Position numbers and translations under genes: made by a program. From assembly GCF_022810405.1 (NCBI RefSeq), contig NZ_JALGQE010000012.1, forward strand, positions 88,986 to 152,985: 64,000 bases of DNA, in the 5' to 3' direction. This document shows, one piece after another, positions 54,038 to 63,453 of the stretch. The stretch comes from Rhodococcus sp. ARC_M5. GTDB taxonomy: Bacteria > Actinomycetota > Actinomycetes > Mycobacteriales > Mycobacteriaceae. The notes below the pieces were generated by a model, which saw only the letters and a program-made list of their open reading frames with translations, ran no database searches and was not told the origin of the DNA. Numbering within the stretch: the first letter of the stretch is position 1; each line of letters starts with the position of its first letter.

Positions 54038-54655
54038 ATGACTCGAGTCCCCTTTGCAGCGCGTGTGGCTGCAGGCGTCGCCGTGACCGTCGTGGAAGAG
54101 GCTCGCAAGCTTCCCGGTTCCGCCCTGATGCTGCCGATGACGGTCGTCAGCGAGGCACTGGCGCGCAGCATGCGATTCCAGCAGCAGGTGACCGCGTTGG
54201 CCATCAAGGGCGATCTGGTGATCGCGAGCCTCCCGGTCATCGGGACCCCGAGCGAGCAGCAGCCTGCCTGGGCCAGCTTCGACGAGGACGGGGACGAGGC
54301 CTCGGTCACGGAGTCGATGTTCGACGCCGCTGTCATCACCGATGACGTCGACGTGCCCGACGCACCCGTTGCCGAGCCCGTCGCGGCGAACGGCCGCTTC
54401 GCGCTGTACTCGACGCCTCCGCTGGACGAGCCGGTCCAGGACACCGCGGCCAAGCGCGGTCCCGCAGCAGACAAGCCCGAGATCGTCGAGATGATCGACT
54501 TCGACACCCTCGCCCTTGCTCAGTTGCGCGCCCGTCTGCGCACACTCTCGATCGAGGAACTCGAAACACTGCTCGACTACGAGAACGACACGCTCTCCCG
54601 CGCACCCTTCCAGACGATGCTCGCCAACCGCATCACCACCGCCAAGGCCAAGTGA
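54038..54655 (+). CDS. lipid droplet-associated protein (Rv1109c-like)
   Basis: 205 residues from the ATG at 54038. The N-terminus is amphipathic ([40 protein letters not shown]...ALAIKGD), followed by an acidic proline-rich linker and a helical C-terminal segment ([26 protein letters not shown]). It corresponds to Rv1109c by sequence style and position, a family annotated as lipid-droplet associated. It may coat neutral-lipid inclusions. Its stop overlaps the xseA start by 4 bp. Confidence 0.9.
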   Translation: MTRVPFAARVAAGVAVTVVEEARKLPGSALMLPMTVVSEALARSMRFQQQVTALAIKGDLVIASLPVIGTPSEQQPAWASFDEDGDEASVTESMFDAAVITDDVDVPDAPVAEPVAANGRFALYSTPPLDEPVQDTAAKRGPAADKPEIVEMIDFDTLALAQLRARLRTLSIEELETLLDYENDTLSRAPFQTMLANRITTAKAK

Positions 54656-55914
54656 GCACTCCCCCACCCCAGTCCGGTCCCACCCAGCCGGGTGCAAGCA
54701 CCGCCGAACAGCCATGGCCGGTGCGTACCGTCGCCATGAAGGTCGCCGGCTGGATCGACAAGCTCGGCTCCATCTGGGTCGAGGGCCAGCTCACGCAGAT
54801 CAACGCTCGTCCGGGCACCAGGACGGCCTTTCTGACGCTGCGTGATCCGTCGGCCGACATGTCGTTGTCGGTGACGTGTTCGCCACAGCTGCTCGACCGT
54901 TCTCCGGTTCCACTGACCGAGGGTGCGCGCGTCATTCTCTACGGCAAGCTGTCGTTCTTCACCGGTCGAGGGACGATTTCGCTGCGCGCCACGGACATTC
55001 GCGCTGTTGGCGTCGGCGAACTCCTCGCCCGCATCGAGCGGCTCAGAGCCCTGCTCGCCGCCGAGGGCTTGTTCGACCCACGCCTCAAGCGTCCGCTGCC
55101 GTTCCTGCCGGGCACCATCGGCTTGATCACCGCTCGCGCCAGCGCGGCCGAGAAGGACGTACTCACCGTCGCCCAGAGGCGTTGGCCTGCGGTCCGATTC
55201 GAGGTTCGCAACACTCCGGTCCAGGGCCCGCAGTCGGTGCCGGCGATTCTGGACGCACTGAAGGATCTGAACGACGACCCCGGCGTCGACGTCATCATCC
55301 TCGCCCGCGGCGGCGGTAGCGTCGAGGACCTGCTGCCGTTCTCGGATGAGGCTCTGTGTCGCGCCATCTCTCGGGCGACGACGCCGATCGTCAGTGCCAT
55401 CGGCCACGAACCCGACAGCCCGCTCAGCGATCACGTCGCGGATCTGCGGGCCGCAACCCCTACCGATGCCGCCAAACTCGTGGTGCCCGACGCCGTCGCC
55501 GAACAAGCCCTCGTCTCGGAACTGAGGTCGAGAAGCGCTGCAGCGCTGCGTAATTGGGTCGAGCGCGAGGCGCGCGGATTGGACATGCTCCGACACCGGC
55601 CGGTGCTGGCGGATCCACTGGCCTCGCTCGAGCAACGTCGCGAGGAGGTTCGACGCCTCCTCGACGCCGCCCGACGCGACGTGCAACGCGAACTCACCAC
55701 CCAGGACACACTCGTCGAACATCTTCGGGCGCGGCTGTCGACGTTGGGACCGGCTGCCACACTGGCTCGGGGCTATGCCGTCGTACAGCGGGTGGTTGCG
55801 GGTTCGGATCCCGAGGTACTGCGTTCGGTCGAGGACGCGCCACCGGGTACACAGATCAGAGTGCGGGTGGCCGACGGTGCCGTCACCGCCGCAGTCATGG
55901 GACGAGTCAGATGA
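54652..55914 (+). CDS. xseA: exodeoxyribonuclease VII large subunit
   Basis: 420 residues from a GTG at 54652. The N-terminal OB fold (about residues 25-110) has [24 protein letters not shown], and the catalytic domain has [30 protein letters not shown] and the [21 protein letters not shown] motif. A coiled-coil C-terminal part binds XseB. It is one of two subunits of a single-strand-specific exonuclease. The start codon overlaps the previous stop (GTGA), so the genes are coupled. Confidence 0.97.
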   Translation: MSTPPPQSGPTQPGASTAEQPWPVRTVAMKVAGWIDKLGSIWVEGQLTQINARPGTRTAFLTLRDPSADMSLSVTCSPQLLDRSPVPLTEGARVILYGKLSFFTGRGTISLRATDIRAVGVGELLARIERLRALLAAEGLFDPRLKRPLPFLPGTIGLITARASAAEKDVLTVAQRRWPAVRFEVRNTPVQGPQSVPAILDALKDLNDDPGVDVIILARGGGSVEDLLPFSDEALCRAISRATTPIVSAIGHEPDSPLSDHVADLRAATPTDAAKLVVPDAVAEQALVSELRSRSAAALRNWVEREARGLDMLRHRPVLADPLASLEQRREEVRRLLDAARRDVQRELTTQDTLVEHLRARLSTLGPAATLARGYAVVQRVVAGSDPEVLRSVEDAPPGTQIRVRVADGAVTAAVMGRVR

Positions 55915-55928
55915 CAGAAGGAGTACGG

Positions 55929-56150
55929 ATGAGCGAGAACGACAAGCCGGTATCGGAATTGGGCTACGAAGAGGCCCGCGACGAACTCGTGGGTGTGGTG
56001 AAGATCCTCGAGCAAGGCGGGCTCGATCTCGACGCCTCCCTGGCCCTGTGGGAGCGAGGGGAGCAGCTGGCCACTCGCTGCGAGGAGCAACTCGCCGGTG
56101 CCCGCAAGCGTATCGAGACCGCGCTCGCGAGCACCGAGAAGGACAGCTAG
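55929..56150 (+). CDS. xseB: exodeoxyribonuclease VII small subunit
   Basis: 73 residues from the ATG at 55929, with GAAGGAG upstream; a 6-residue longer form from 55911 is possible. [47 protein letters not shown] is the whole-domain signature. It forms the complex with XseA. Its last 4 bases overlap the convergent DUF4245 gene. Confidence 0.97.
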   Translation: MSENDKPVSELGYEEARDELVGVVKILEQGGLDLDASLALWERGEQLATRCEEQLAGARKRIETALASTEKDS

Positions 56151-56719
56151 GGCGCGAGCGGTTCGGTGACTTCCAGAGACTCTGCGAGCGTGGTGAAGTC
56201 CTCCGTGCTCGCGGTGCCGCCCAGCAGGATTCGCACGTCGCCGAAGTCCGAGACCCAGTACGTCCGCGAACCTTCCTCGCCGTAGACCACCCAGTCTCGA
56301 CCCGACACGCTCTGCGCGCCCGACGCGTAGACCGTCTCGTCGCCTGCCACGAAGGGAACCAGCACGTCCTCGACGGCGCTGGTCTGGGTCAGCTGGAGAT
56401 ACGCACCCGATCCGGTGATGTATCCGACAGTCGACACCGGTCCGCCGTTGTCGCCCGAGATCGTTGCGCTACTGCCCGAATTCGGCGTCCAGTCCTCGGG
56501 AACGACCGGATTGCGCACCGGAAAGCCGATCTGCGATGCGTCGTACTGCAATGCGGTATCGATGTCGAAGTTCGGAATGGGCCCCTGCTTGGGCCCGCCG
56601 GGGCTCAGCGAGCACTGACTGGCGATACCCGCAATCAGCAAACATGCGATGACCAGCGGAATGAGCGACCAGACCATGTCGCGGCTGTTGTTGAGAATCC
56701 GAGGTTTGCTGTTTGCCAC
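56147..56719 (-). CDS. DUF4245 membrane-anchored protein (Rv1100-like)
   Basis: 190 residues. A single N-terminal helix ([19 protein letters not shown]) anchors an outward-facing domain that begins [21 protein letters not shown], with [11 protein letters not shown] and [18 protein letters not shown]. This matches the DUF4245 family, found beside glpX in Mycobacteriales. It is convergent with xseB and divergent from glpX. No function is established. Confidence 0.9.
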   Translation of the reverse strand: MANSKPRILNNSRDMVWSLIPLVIACLLIAGIASQCSLSPGGPKQGPIPNFDIDTALQYDASQIGFPVRNPVVPEDWTPNSGSSATISGDNGGPVSTVGYITGSGAYLQLTQTSAVEDVLVPFVAGDETVYASGAQSVSGRDWVVYGEEGSRTYWVSDFGDVRILLGGTASTEDFTTLAESLEVTEPLAP

Positions 56720-56806
56720 CTCACCAGTATCCCCTGTGCGCGGCAGTGCTCGGTCGGCGCGTGCCTCACACCCGACCCGACCCCACCGCGGACATCACAG
56801 AAGTGA

Positions 56807-56812
56807 GATAAT
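56807..56812 (+). promoter_or_regulatory. extended -10 promoter of glpX
   Basis: GATAAT with TGA directly before it is an extended -10 element; a start point near 56819 would leave a leader of about 36 nt. An AGGAGG at 56839-56844 sits 10 nt before the glpX ATG. The -35 region is not obvious. Confidence 0.45.
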
Positions 56813-56854
56813 CGCGCCTGGGTAACACCCCACCAACCAGGAGGCTACAAACCG

Positions 56855-57895
56855 ATGACGGCCAGCACCGAGTCCACTCGCGCCATGGCGCCAGATCGCA
56901 ACCTCGCACTCGAACTCGTACGCGTCACCGAGGCCGGTGCGCTCGCCTCGGGTCGCTGGGTCGGTCGCGGCGACAAGGAAGGTGGCGACGGAGCTGCGGT
57001 CGACGCCATGCGTCAGTTGGTCAGCTCGGTCTCGATGCGTGGCGTCGTCGTCATCGGCGAGGGTGAGAAGGACGAAGCGCCGATGCTCTACAACGGCGAG
57101 CAGGTCGGCAACGGCAACGGCCCCGAGGTCGACTTCGCCGTCGATCCCGTCGACGGCACCACGCTGATGGCCAAGGGCATGCCCAACGCCATCTCGGTTC
57201 TCGCCGTCGCCGAGCGCGGCGCGATGTTCGACCCGTCCGCCGTCTTCTACATGAGGAAGATCGCCGTCGGACCCGACTTCGCAGACGTCATCGACATCAC
57301 CGCACCGGTCGCGGAGAACATCGCCCGCGTCGCCAAGATCAAGAAGGGATCGACCTCCGACGTCACGGTGTGCATCCTCGACCGGCCCCGGCACGCCGAG
57401 CTGATCCAGCAGGTGCGCGATACCGGCGCTCGCATTCGACTGATCTCCGACGGCGACGTCGCCGGGGCCATCGCCGCCGCTCGGCCCACCTCACCCATCG
57501 ACATCCTGATGGGTACCGGCGGAACTCCCGAGGGCATCATCGCGGCGGCCGCCATGCGCTGCATGGGTGGCGCGCACCAGGGCATGTTGGCTCCGACCGA
57601 CGACGACGAACGCCAGAAGGCCATCGACGCCGGGCACGATCTCGATCGCGTCCTGTCCACCGAAGACCTGGTCTCGGGCGAGAACGTCTTCTTCACCGCG
57701 ACCGGCGTCACCGACGGAGACCTGCTCCAGGGCGTCCGCTACTCGGGCGGCGGCGCACACACGCAGTCCATCGTGATGCGCTCGAAGTCCGGCACCGTTC
57801 GCATGATCGACGCGTACCACCAGCTCAACAAGCTCAAGGAGTACTCGACCATCGACTTCGACGGCGACACCTCCGGCGCCATCCCGTCCTTCTGA
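56855..57895 (+). CDS. glpX: class II fructose-1,6-bisphosphatase
   Basis: 346 residues. It has the GlpX metal-dependent motifs [18 protein letters not shown] near residue 65 and [19 protein letters not shown] near residue 92, then [12 protein letters not shown] and the C-terminal [17 protein letters not shown]. It hydrolyses fructose 1,6-bisphosphate to fructose 6-phosphate in gluconeogenesis. It is Rv1099c-like and lies 47 bp before fumC, the expected operon. Confidence 0.97.
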   Translation: MTASTESTRAMAPDRNLALELVRVTEAGALASGRWVGRGDKEGGDGAAVDAMRQLVSSVSMRGVVVIGEGEKDEAPMLYNGEQVGNGNGPEVDFAVDPVDGTTLMAKGMPNAISVLAVAERGAMFDPSAVFYMRKIAVGPDFADVIDITAPVAENIARVAKIKKGSTSDVTVCILDRPRHAELIQQVRDTGARIRLISDGDVAGAIAAARPTSPIDILMGTGGTPEGIIAAAAMRCMGGAHQGMLAPTDDDERQKAIDAGHDLDRVLSTEDLVSGENVFFTATGVTDGDLLQGVRYSGGGAHTQSIVMRSKSGTVRMIDAYHQLNKLKEYSTIDFDGDTSGAIPSF

Positions 57896-57942
57896 CCGTC
57901 CGCTCGACGAAGTTTCCGCTCCCCTACCGAGGCAAGAGGTCA

Positions 57943-59343
57943 ATGACAGAGAACGAACAGCAGTTCCGGATCGAGCACGACACCATGGGAGAGGTTCGCG
58001 TTCCCATCGATGCGCTCTGGCGTGCCCAGACGCAGCGTGCAGTGGAGAACTTCCCCATCTCGGGCCGTCCGCTCGAGCGCACCCAGATCCGCGCGATGGG
58101 CCTGCTCAAGGCGGCCTGCGCACAGGTCAACAAGGATCTCGGTCTGCTCGACGGCGCCCTGGCCGACGCGATCGTCGCCGCGGCAACCGAGATCGCCGAC
58201 GGCAAGCACGACGACCAGTTCCCGATCGACGTCTTCCAGACCGGCTCGGGCACCAGCTCGAACATGAACGCCAACGAGGTCATCGCGTCGATCGCCAAGG
58301 CGAACGGCGTCGAGGTGCACCCCAACGATCACGTCAACATGTCGCAGTCCTCCAACGACACGTTCCCGACGGCAACTCACGTCGCCGCCACCGAGGCTGC
58401 CGTCACGTCGCTCGTGCCCGCGCTGCGTCACCTGCACGAGGCACTTGTCGCCAAGGCCACCGAGTGGAAGCACGTCGTGAAGTCCGGCCGCACCCACCTG
58501 ATGGATGCCGTTCCGGTCACCCTCGGTCAGGAATTCGGCGGCTACGCCCGTCAGATCGAAGCGGGCATCGAACGCGTCGAGGCCACCCTGCCGCGCCTCG
58601 GTGAACTGCCCATCGGCGGCACCGCCGTCGGCACCGGCCTCAATGCACCCGACGGCTTCGGCCCGAAAGTCGTTGCAGAACTGGTCAAGTCGACCGGAAT
58701 CGACGCACTCACCGCAGCCAAGGATTCGTTCGAGGCGCAGGCTGCCCGCGACGGACTCGTCGAGGCATCGGGCGCACTGCGCACCATCGCGGTCTCGCTG
58801 ACCAAGATTGCCAACGACATTCGCTGGATGGGATCGGGACCGCTCACCGGACTCGGCGAGATCGCCCTTCCTGACCTGCAGCCCGGCAGCTCCATCATGC
58901 CCGGCAAGGTCAATCCTGTTCTGCCCGAGGCTGTTACGCAGGTCGCGGCCCAGGTCATCGGCAACGACGCCGCAGTCGCATTCGGCGGCGCATCGGGCGC
59001 ATTCGAGCTCAACGTCTACATCCCGATGATGGCGCGCAACGTGCTCGAATCGTTCAAGCTGCTCGCCAACGTCTCGGTACTGTTCGCAGACAAGTGCGTC
59101 GTCGGCCTCGAAGCCAATGTGGAGCACCTCAAGACCCTCGCCGAGTCCTCGCCGTCCATCGTGACGCCGTTGAACTCCGCGATCGGCTACGAGGAAGCGG
59201 CCGCCGTCGCCAAGCAGGCACTCAAGGAGAAGAAGACGATCCGTCAGACGGTCATCGACCGTGGACTGATCGGCGACAAACTCAGCGAGGCCGAACTGGA
59301 CAAGCGCCTGGACGTCCTCGCCATGGCGAAGGTCAAGGACTAG
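57943..59343 (+). CDS. fumC: class II fumarate hydratase
   Basis: 466 residues from the ATG at 57943. Typical motifs are [48 protein letters not shown] and the signature [12 protein letters not shown] near residue 318. It interconverts fumarate and malate in the citric acid cycle. It is Rv1098c-like. The hairpin that ends its transcription has been entered by an IS (59410-60834). Confidence 0.98.
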   Translation: MTENEQQFRIEHDTMGEVRVPIDALWRAQTQRAVENFPISGRPLERTQIRAMGLLKAACAQVNKDLGLLDGALADAIVAAATEIADGKHDDQFPIDVFQTGSGTSSNMNANEVIASIAKANGVEVHPNDHVNMSQSSNDTFPTATHVAATEAAVTSLVPALRHLHEALVAKATEWKHVVKSGRTHLMDAVPVTLGQEFGGYARQIEAGIERVEATLPRLGELPIGGTAVGTGLNAPDGFGPKVVAELVKSTGIDALTAAKDSFEAQAARDGLVEASGALRTIAVSLTKIANDIRWMGSGPLTGLGEIALPDLQPGSSIMPGKVNPVLPEAVTQVAAQVIGNDAAVAFGGASGAFELNVYIPMMARNVLESFKLLANVSVLFADKCVVGLEANVEHLKTLAESSPSIVTPLNSAIGYEEAAAVAKQALKEKKTIRQTVIDRGLIGDKLSEAELDKRLDVLAMAKVKD

Positions 59344-59376
59344 TTTTCCCGTTCGCCCTGCCGGACCCCCTGAACG

Positions 59377-59395
59377 CGTGAATGGTCCATTGCAC
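59377..59395. terminator. left arm of the fumC terminator hairpin, split by an IS
   Basis: CGTGAATGGTCCATTGCAC is the exact inverted complement of 60835-60853. Without the IS and one target copy, the two arms would be 11 nt apart, making a 19-bp stem between the convergent fumC and desaturase-like genes. The IS now lies in the loop. Confidence 0.8.
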
Positions 59396-59409
59396 CGCCG
59401 AGACGTGTG

Positions 59410-59435
59410 TGCACCGCTCCCCGGAAGTTGGACTG
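59410..59435 (+). repeat. left terminal inverted repeat
   Basis: 26 bp, beginning TGCACCG and ending GTTGGACTG, matching the right end at 20 of 26 positions. Confidence 0.85.
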
Positions 59436-59468
59436 AGTAATTCAGTTCCGACTACCGGGGAGTTTTGT

Positions 59469-59957
59469 ATGCGTGCACGAAGTTCACTTACCGAGGATCA
59501 GCGGGTCGCGGCGGTAGCGTTGTTCGAGGATGGTGTGGGTGCCGTCTCGGCTGCTGCGAAGGTCGGTGGCGGGGCAGGCCCAGTGATCTTGCTCTACGAC
59601 CGGTGGCGGGTTCGAGGGAGGAATGCGTTGGTGGAGAAACCGGATCGACAACACTTCTCGTTCGAGTTCAAACTTGCTGTGGTGCAACGTGTTTTGGCTG
59701 GCGAGAACAAGATCGAGCTCGCATGTGAGTACGGACTGTCGTCGGCGAAAATCATCGAGCCCTGGGTCCGCGGATACCGCCGCGACGGCGACGAGGCGCT
59801 ACGACCGAAGCGCGCGGGACGTCGACCGGCACCGTCGAGTTCTGATCCCGGCGAGGCCAGCGAGCTCGACCGGTTGCGTGAGGAGAACGAGCGGTTGCGC
59901 ACTCAGGTGGCGTACCTGGGAAAATTGCGGGCCTTGAGGGAACAGGGACGACGGTGA
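59469..59957 (+). CDS. IS150-group OrfA (transposase helper, HTH and zipper)
   Basis: 162 residues from an ATG at 59469. Two helix-turn-helix units (SLTEDQRVAAVALFEDGVGAVS and FEFKLAVVQRVLAGENKIELACEYGLSSAKI) bind the element ends. The C-terminal LDRLREENERLRTQVAYLG is a leucine-zipper-like helix. In the IS3 family OrfA acts with or before OrfAB. The frame crosses the slippery heptamer at 59918-59924 and ends at 59957. Confidence 0.9.
   Translation: MRARSSLTEDQRVAAVALFEDGVGAVSAAAKVGGGAGPVILLYDRWRVRGRNALVEKPDRQHFSFEFKLAVVQRVLAGENKIELACEYGLSSAKIIEPWVRGYRRDGDEALRPKRAGRRPAPSSSDPGEASELDRLREENERLRTQVAYLGKLRALREQGRR
59918..59924 (+). other. slippery heptamer for programmed -1 frameshift
   Basis: G GGA AAA in the OrfA reading frame (X XXY YYZ form), 30 nt before the OrfB GTG. 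A -1 slip moves ribosomes into the OrfB frame, which is open upstream of its GTG through this point. This is how IS3-family elements make the OrfAB transposase. Confidence 0.7.
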
Positions 59958-60796
59958 AGGTTCTCGCTGTCATCGCCCTCAAGGCGCAGTACCGTCTCGA
60001 TGTGCTGCTCGACGTCGCCGGCCTGGCCCGGTCGACGTTCTTCTACCGTCAAGCGCAGTTACGCCGACCCGACCCGAAGGCTGCGCTGAAAGCCGCGGTG
60101 ACCAGGGCTTTCGAGAACAACCACCGACGCTACGTGCACCGAGTCCTCGTCGACGAAGGGTGGCGGGTGGCGAAGAAGACCGTGCTCGCGGTGATGCGCG
60201 AGCTCGGGTTGGCGTGCCGTGTGCGGCACCGTCGACGGTATGTCTCGTATCAGGGTCAGGTCGGGGCGGTCGCGGCGAACATCCTCGACCGTCAGTTCAC
60301 GGCGGCGACCCCGAACGAGAAGTGGGTCACCGATGTCACCGAGTTCCGGGTCGGGGAGGCGAAGTTGTATCTGTCGCCGGTGATGGATCTGTTCGACCGC
60401 CAGATCATCTCGTATTCGATCGGAAAGTCTCCGACGACGGAGTTCACCAACCGTTCCCTGCGGGCCGCGTTGGGCACCCTCGGCGAGCAGGAGTGTCCAA
60501 TTGTGCACTCGGATCAAGGTTTTCACTATCAGCACTCGTCGTGGCGGCGGTTGCTGGCCGATGCGGGAGCGATCCAGTCGATGTCCCGCAAAGCGAACTG
60601 TTACGACAATGCGATCATCGAGAACTTCTTCGGTCACCTCAAAGAGGAGATGTTTCATCACGTCCGATACTCGAACCTCGACGCCTTGCACACCGCGATC
60701 GAGGACTACATCGACTGGTTCAACAATGACCGCATCTCGCTACGCCTCGACGGCCTGAGCCCGGTGCGATACCGAGCCCAGGCCCTCGCAGCCTAG
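59954..60796 (+). CDS. IS150-group OrfB (DDE transposase domain)
   Basis: 280 residues. An HTH_21-type region (AFENNHRRYVHRVLVDEGWRVAKKTVLAVMRELGL) precedes the rve integrase core. The three catalytic acids are in KWVTDVTEF, IVHSDQGFHY and NAIIENFFGHLKEEMF (D, D, E). It begins with GTG overlapping the OrfA stop. The active form is expected to be the OrfAB fusion from the frameshift at 59918. No stops or frameshifts break the frame, so it may be functional. Confidence 0.93.
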   Translation: MKVLAVIALKAQYRLDVLLDVAGLARSTFFYRQAQLRRPDPKAALKAAVTRAFENNHRRYVHRVLVDEGWRVAKKTVLAVMRELGLACRVRHRRRYVSYQGQVGAVAANILDRQFTAATPNEKWVTDVTEFRVGEAKLYLSPVMDLFDRQIISYSIGKSPTTEFTNRSLRAALGTLGEQECPIVHSDQGFHYQHSSWRRLLADAGAIQSMSRKANCYDNAIIENFFGHLKEEMFHHVRYSNLDALHTAIEDYIDWFNNDRISLRLDGLSPVRYRAQALAA

Positions 60797-60808
60797 GATT
60801 TGATTTAG

Positions 60809-60834
60809 CAGTCCAACCCACGGGGTCCAGTGCA
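60809..60834 (-). repeat. right terminal inverted repeat
   Basis: 26 bp, the inverted partner of 59410-59435; ends in ...AGTGCA followed by the GTG target copy. Confidence 0.85.
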
Positions 60835-60853
60835 GTGCAATGGACCATTCACG
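60835..60853. terminator. right arm of the fumC terminator hairpin, split by an IS
   Basis: GTGCAATGGACCATTCACG, complement of 59377-59395. Its first three bases are the right copy of the IS target duplication, so the arm stays intact in the flank. For the - strand gene at 60873 it is still directly downstream. Confidence 0.8.
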
Positions 60854-60872
60854 GTTTCGAAAGGGGCGAACC

Positions 60873-61730
60873 TCAGGCCAGGTGCGCGAGTTCCTCGCGT
60901 GCCTTCAGGCCGTCCTCGCCCAGATCGGTGCGATCGAAGATCTTCCAGCCCGCGAGCAGCGGCTTGAACACCTTGTCGCGTTCCTGATCGGCGTCGTAGA
61001 TTCCGGCTTCGGCGAGGGCGGCGGTGCTGCTGCCGCGGTCGGGGAGGTCGACCTCGGGGATCTTGAATCCGTTGATGCGGTCTGCGATGGCGCGGGCGGC
61101 CTGATCGGGCACCACGGCGAAGGCCTCGTCGAGGATGCTGGCGAAGAATGCCGACTGCAGCGCGTCGTCGTCGGCGATCTTGCCGAGGATGGTGGCGAGC
61201 ACCGGGTCCTTGCCGAGGGCGATGGTGTTGCGGTTCCGCAGCGAGGCTGCCGCTTCCTCGATGGCGAAGTGCGCGAGGATGTCGAGCAGACCCTGGCTGG
61301 GCGCATCGAATCCGAGTGTCATGTGCTCCATCCGAACGCGCTCGAGGGCGACCGGGTCGACCGCGCGCGTGAGCACCAGAAAGTTGCGCAGCACGATGGA
61401 CTGCCGGTTCTCCTCCGAGGTCCAGCGGCCGGTCCACTTCCACCAGGCTCCGAGGCCGGTGAGCGCGTGGGCCAATTCGCGGTGGTACGCGGGCAGGTTG
61501 TCCGCCACCAGCACGCCGACCGTGGCGGACAGGATTTCGACATCACTGAGGTGCGACTGCTCCGGCGTCCAGTCCTCGCCGCCGAGGAACGCGAAGTTCT
61601 TGCCCTCGTCGAACGGCGCGAGATCGTGGGGATGCCAGTCGCTGGCAGCCTCGATGTGGCGTCGTAGATTCTCTTCGACCGCGGGCTCCAAACGGACCAG
61701 CAGATCACCGTCGGACAGGTTCGTAGACAT
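60873..61730 (-). CDS. acyl-ACP desaturase-like protein with degenerate di-iron site
   Basis: 285 residues, matching the soluble acyl-ACP desaturase family (DesA1/DesA2) along its length: LEPAVEENLRRHI, WHPHDLAPFDEGKNF, WTPEQSHLSD, DNLPAYHREL, RWTSEENRQSIVLRNFLVLTRAVDP and FDRTDLGEDGLKAREELA. By alignment made from memory to DesA1 and plant stearoyl-ACP desaturases, ligands Glu107 and Glu159 are kept, but the first Glu is Ala76, both His are Gln (Gln110, Gln192) and another Glu is Asp189. It may therefore not bind two irons. It sits where the desA2 gene (Rv1094) is found near glpX-fum in M. tuberculosis. Orthology is uncertain. Confidence 0.85.
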   Translation of the reverse strand: MSTNLSDGDLLVRLEPAVEENLRRHIEAASDWHPHDLAPFDEGKNFAFLGGEDWTPEQSHLSDVEILSATVGVLVADNLPAYHRELAHALTGLGAWWKWTGRWTSEENRQSIVLRNFLVLTRAVDPVALERVRMEHMTLGFDAPSQGLLDILAHFAIEEAAASLRNRNTIALGKDPVLATILGKIADDDALQSAFFASILDEAFAVVPDQAARAIADRINGFKIPEVDLPDRGSSTAALAEAGIYDADQERDKVFKPLLAGWKIFDRTDLGEDGLKAREELAHLA

Positions 61731-61857
61731 GCGGTAACCGTAGCGCCTGCGCCCGAGCGCCCGACGTCGCGCCCCTGACCATTGTGAATTGTCCTAACGC
61801 CCAGGTCGTCGCAGGTCTATTCTCAGGTGCATCCAGTCATCGAAGTGAGGACTCCTC

Positions 61858-63453
61858 ATGATGCGGTCGGGTCGAAATTTTCTGTGTCTTGCTGTTGTGT
61901 GCTCGATGGTCGCGCTGGTCGGGTGCTCGAACGACGCACCCACCGCATCCAGTCCCCCGACCTCCGAGCCCTCCCCGCCCAGCGACCTCTCCCCCGGTCA
62001 GGTCGCGGGCGTCGATGTTCCTTCCGGTCGCATCGACGAGGCCGTCGGCAAGCTCGACGGCATCACCGAGGAGCTGATGGCGTCGTCGAACATCCCCGGT
62101 ATGGCCATTGCCATCGTGCACGGCTCGGACGTCGTCTACTCGAAAGGCTTCGGCGTTCGCGAAGTGGGCACGGACGACCCCGTCGACGGTGACTCGGTGT
62201 TCCAGTTGGCCTCACTGTCCAAATCGGTCGGTGCGACGGTCATCGCGTCCCAAGTGGGAGCGGGTGTGATCGACTGGTCGACGCCGGTGGTCTCGCAGTT
62301 GCCGTGGTTCGCGCTCGACGACCCGTGGGTGACTCAGAACGTGACGGTCGGCGACTTCTATGCGCACCGAAGCGGCCTGCCCGAACACGAAGGCGATCTG
62401 CTCGAGGACCTCGGCTACGACCGAAGGCAAATCCTGGAGCGGTTGCGCGAGGTACCCCTCGACCCGTTCCGGTCCACCTACCACTACACCAACTTCGGCA
62501 TCACGGCTGCGGCCGAAGCCGTCGCCGCCGCGTCGGGAAAGGACTGGGACACGCTCAGCCAGGACACGATCTACGGCCCTCTGGGCATGACCTCGACGAG
62601 CTCGTCATTTGCGGACTACATGGCTCGGGCCGATCGGGCCGTACCTCATGTCCTCGTCGACGGCGAGTACCAGGCGAAGTATCAGCGACAACCCGATCCA
62701 CAGACCCCGGCCGGTGGCGTCAGCTCCTCGGTGAACGATCTCGCGAAGTGGCTGACGATGCTCGTGGCCGACGGGACCCACGACGGCCGACAGCTGGTCG
62801 ATCCCGACGCCCTCCTGCCTGCCGTCAGCGCGCAGATCGTCTCGAGCCCCTCCGCGACCCCGGATTCACGCGCCGGCTACTACGGCTTCGGGTTCAACGT
62901 CTCCACCAGTGCGGCCGGCCGCACGACGGTGAGCCATTCGGGAGCGTTCGCCCTCGGAGCCGGCACCAACTTCGTGTGGATTCCTTCGCTCGACGTGGCC
63001 ATCGTCGTACTGACCAACGCCGCACCGATCGGTATCGCCGAAACGGTGACTGCCGAGTTCGCGGACCTCGTCCAGTTCGGCGAGGTGCGTGAGGACTGGC
63101 GAACGCTGTACAAGAATGCCTTCGCCGGAATGAGTGAGCCGGAGGGCGAGCTCGCGGGCACGACCCGTCCCTCGAATGCTGCTGAACCACAAGCCCTCTC
63201 ATCGTACGAGGGGGTGTATCAGAACAGCTACTGGGGGCCTGCGACGGTAACGGAGGTCGACCAGAAGCTGACGTTGACCCTGGGCCCCGATGGAACCACA
63301 TACGAACTGATGCCCTGGGACGGTGACACGTTCACCTTCGAGCCGAGCGGTGAGAATGCACCCGACGGGTCCATTTCCCAGGCGACGTTCGACGCGAATA
63401 CGCTGACACTCGAGTTCTTCGACGGCGATGGATTGGGGCGGTTCACGAAATGA
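61858..63453 (+). CDS. beta-lactamase-type serine hydrolase lipoprotein
   Basis: 531 residues. Signal peptide with lipobox VALVGC (Cys23), then a proline/serine-rich linker (ASSPPTSEPSPPSD) and a penicillin-binding/class C beta-lactamase-like domain. Its motifs are SLSK (SxxK), YTN near residue 213 (Y-x-N) and HSGAFALG near residue 360. A C-terminal DUF3471-like beta domain (YEGVYQNSYWGPATV) follows. Family members are esterases or D-amino-acid peptidases of the envelope. Its stop overlaps the start of the next gene by 4 bp. Confidence 0.88.
   Translation: MMRSGRNFLCLAVVCSMVALVGCSNDAPTASSPPTSEPSPPSDLSPGQVAGVDVPSGRIDEAVGKLDGITEELMASSNIPGMAIAIVHGSDVVYSKGFGVREVGTDDPVDGDSVFQLASLSKSVGATVIASQVGAGVIDWSTPVVSQLPWFALDDPWVTQNVTVGDFYAHRSGLPEHEGDLLEDLGYDRRQILERLREVPLDPFRSTYHYTNFGITAAAEAVAAASGKDWDTLSQDTIYGPLGMTSTSSSFADYMARADRAVPHVLVDGEYQAKYQRQPDPQTPAGGVSSSVNDLAKWLTMLVADGTHDGRQLVDPDALLPAVSAQIVSSPSATPDSRAGYYGFGFNVSTSAAGRTTVSHSGAFALGAGTNFVWIPSLDVAIVVLTNAAPIGIAETVTAEFADLVQFGEVREDWRTLYKNAFAGMSEPEGELAGTTRPSNAAEPQALSSYEGVYQNSYWGPATVTEVDQKLTLTLGPDGTTYELMPWDGDTFTFEPSGENAPDGSISQATFDANTLTLEFFDGDGLGRFTK

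Larger units (their letters stand above)
59410..60834 (+). mobile_element. IS3-family, IS150-group insertion sequence
   Basis: A 1425-bp element with imperfect terminal inverted repeats (20 of 26 positions identical) starting TGCAC and containing the CCCC and GTTGGACTG blocks seen in IS150-group ends. It is flanked by GTG at 59407-59409 and 60835-60837, a 3-bp target duplication. It encodes OrfA (HTH, leucine-zipper) and OrfB (DDE transposase) overlapping by 4 bp, with a slippery GGGAAAA between them. It appears complete. Confidence 0.93.

Noticed and set aside
52907..54715. A 602-codon frame for ispH
   Set aside because: IspH is about 335 residues; the rest is antisense to the lipid-droplet gene and the start of xseA.
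59377..60853. The 19-bp arms as the ends of the IS itself
   Set aside because: IS150-type ends (CCCC and GTTGGACTG blocks) and a 3-bp target copy are found inside them at 59410 and 60834.
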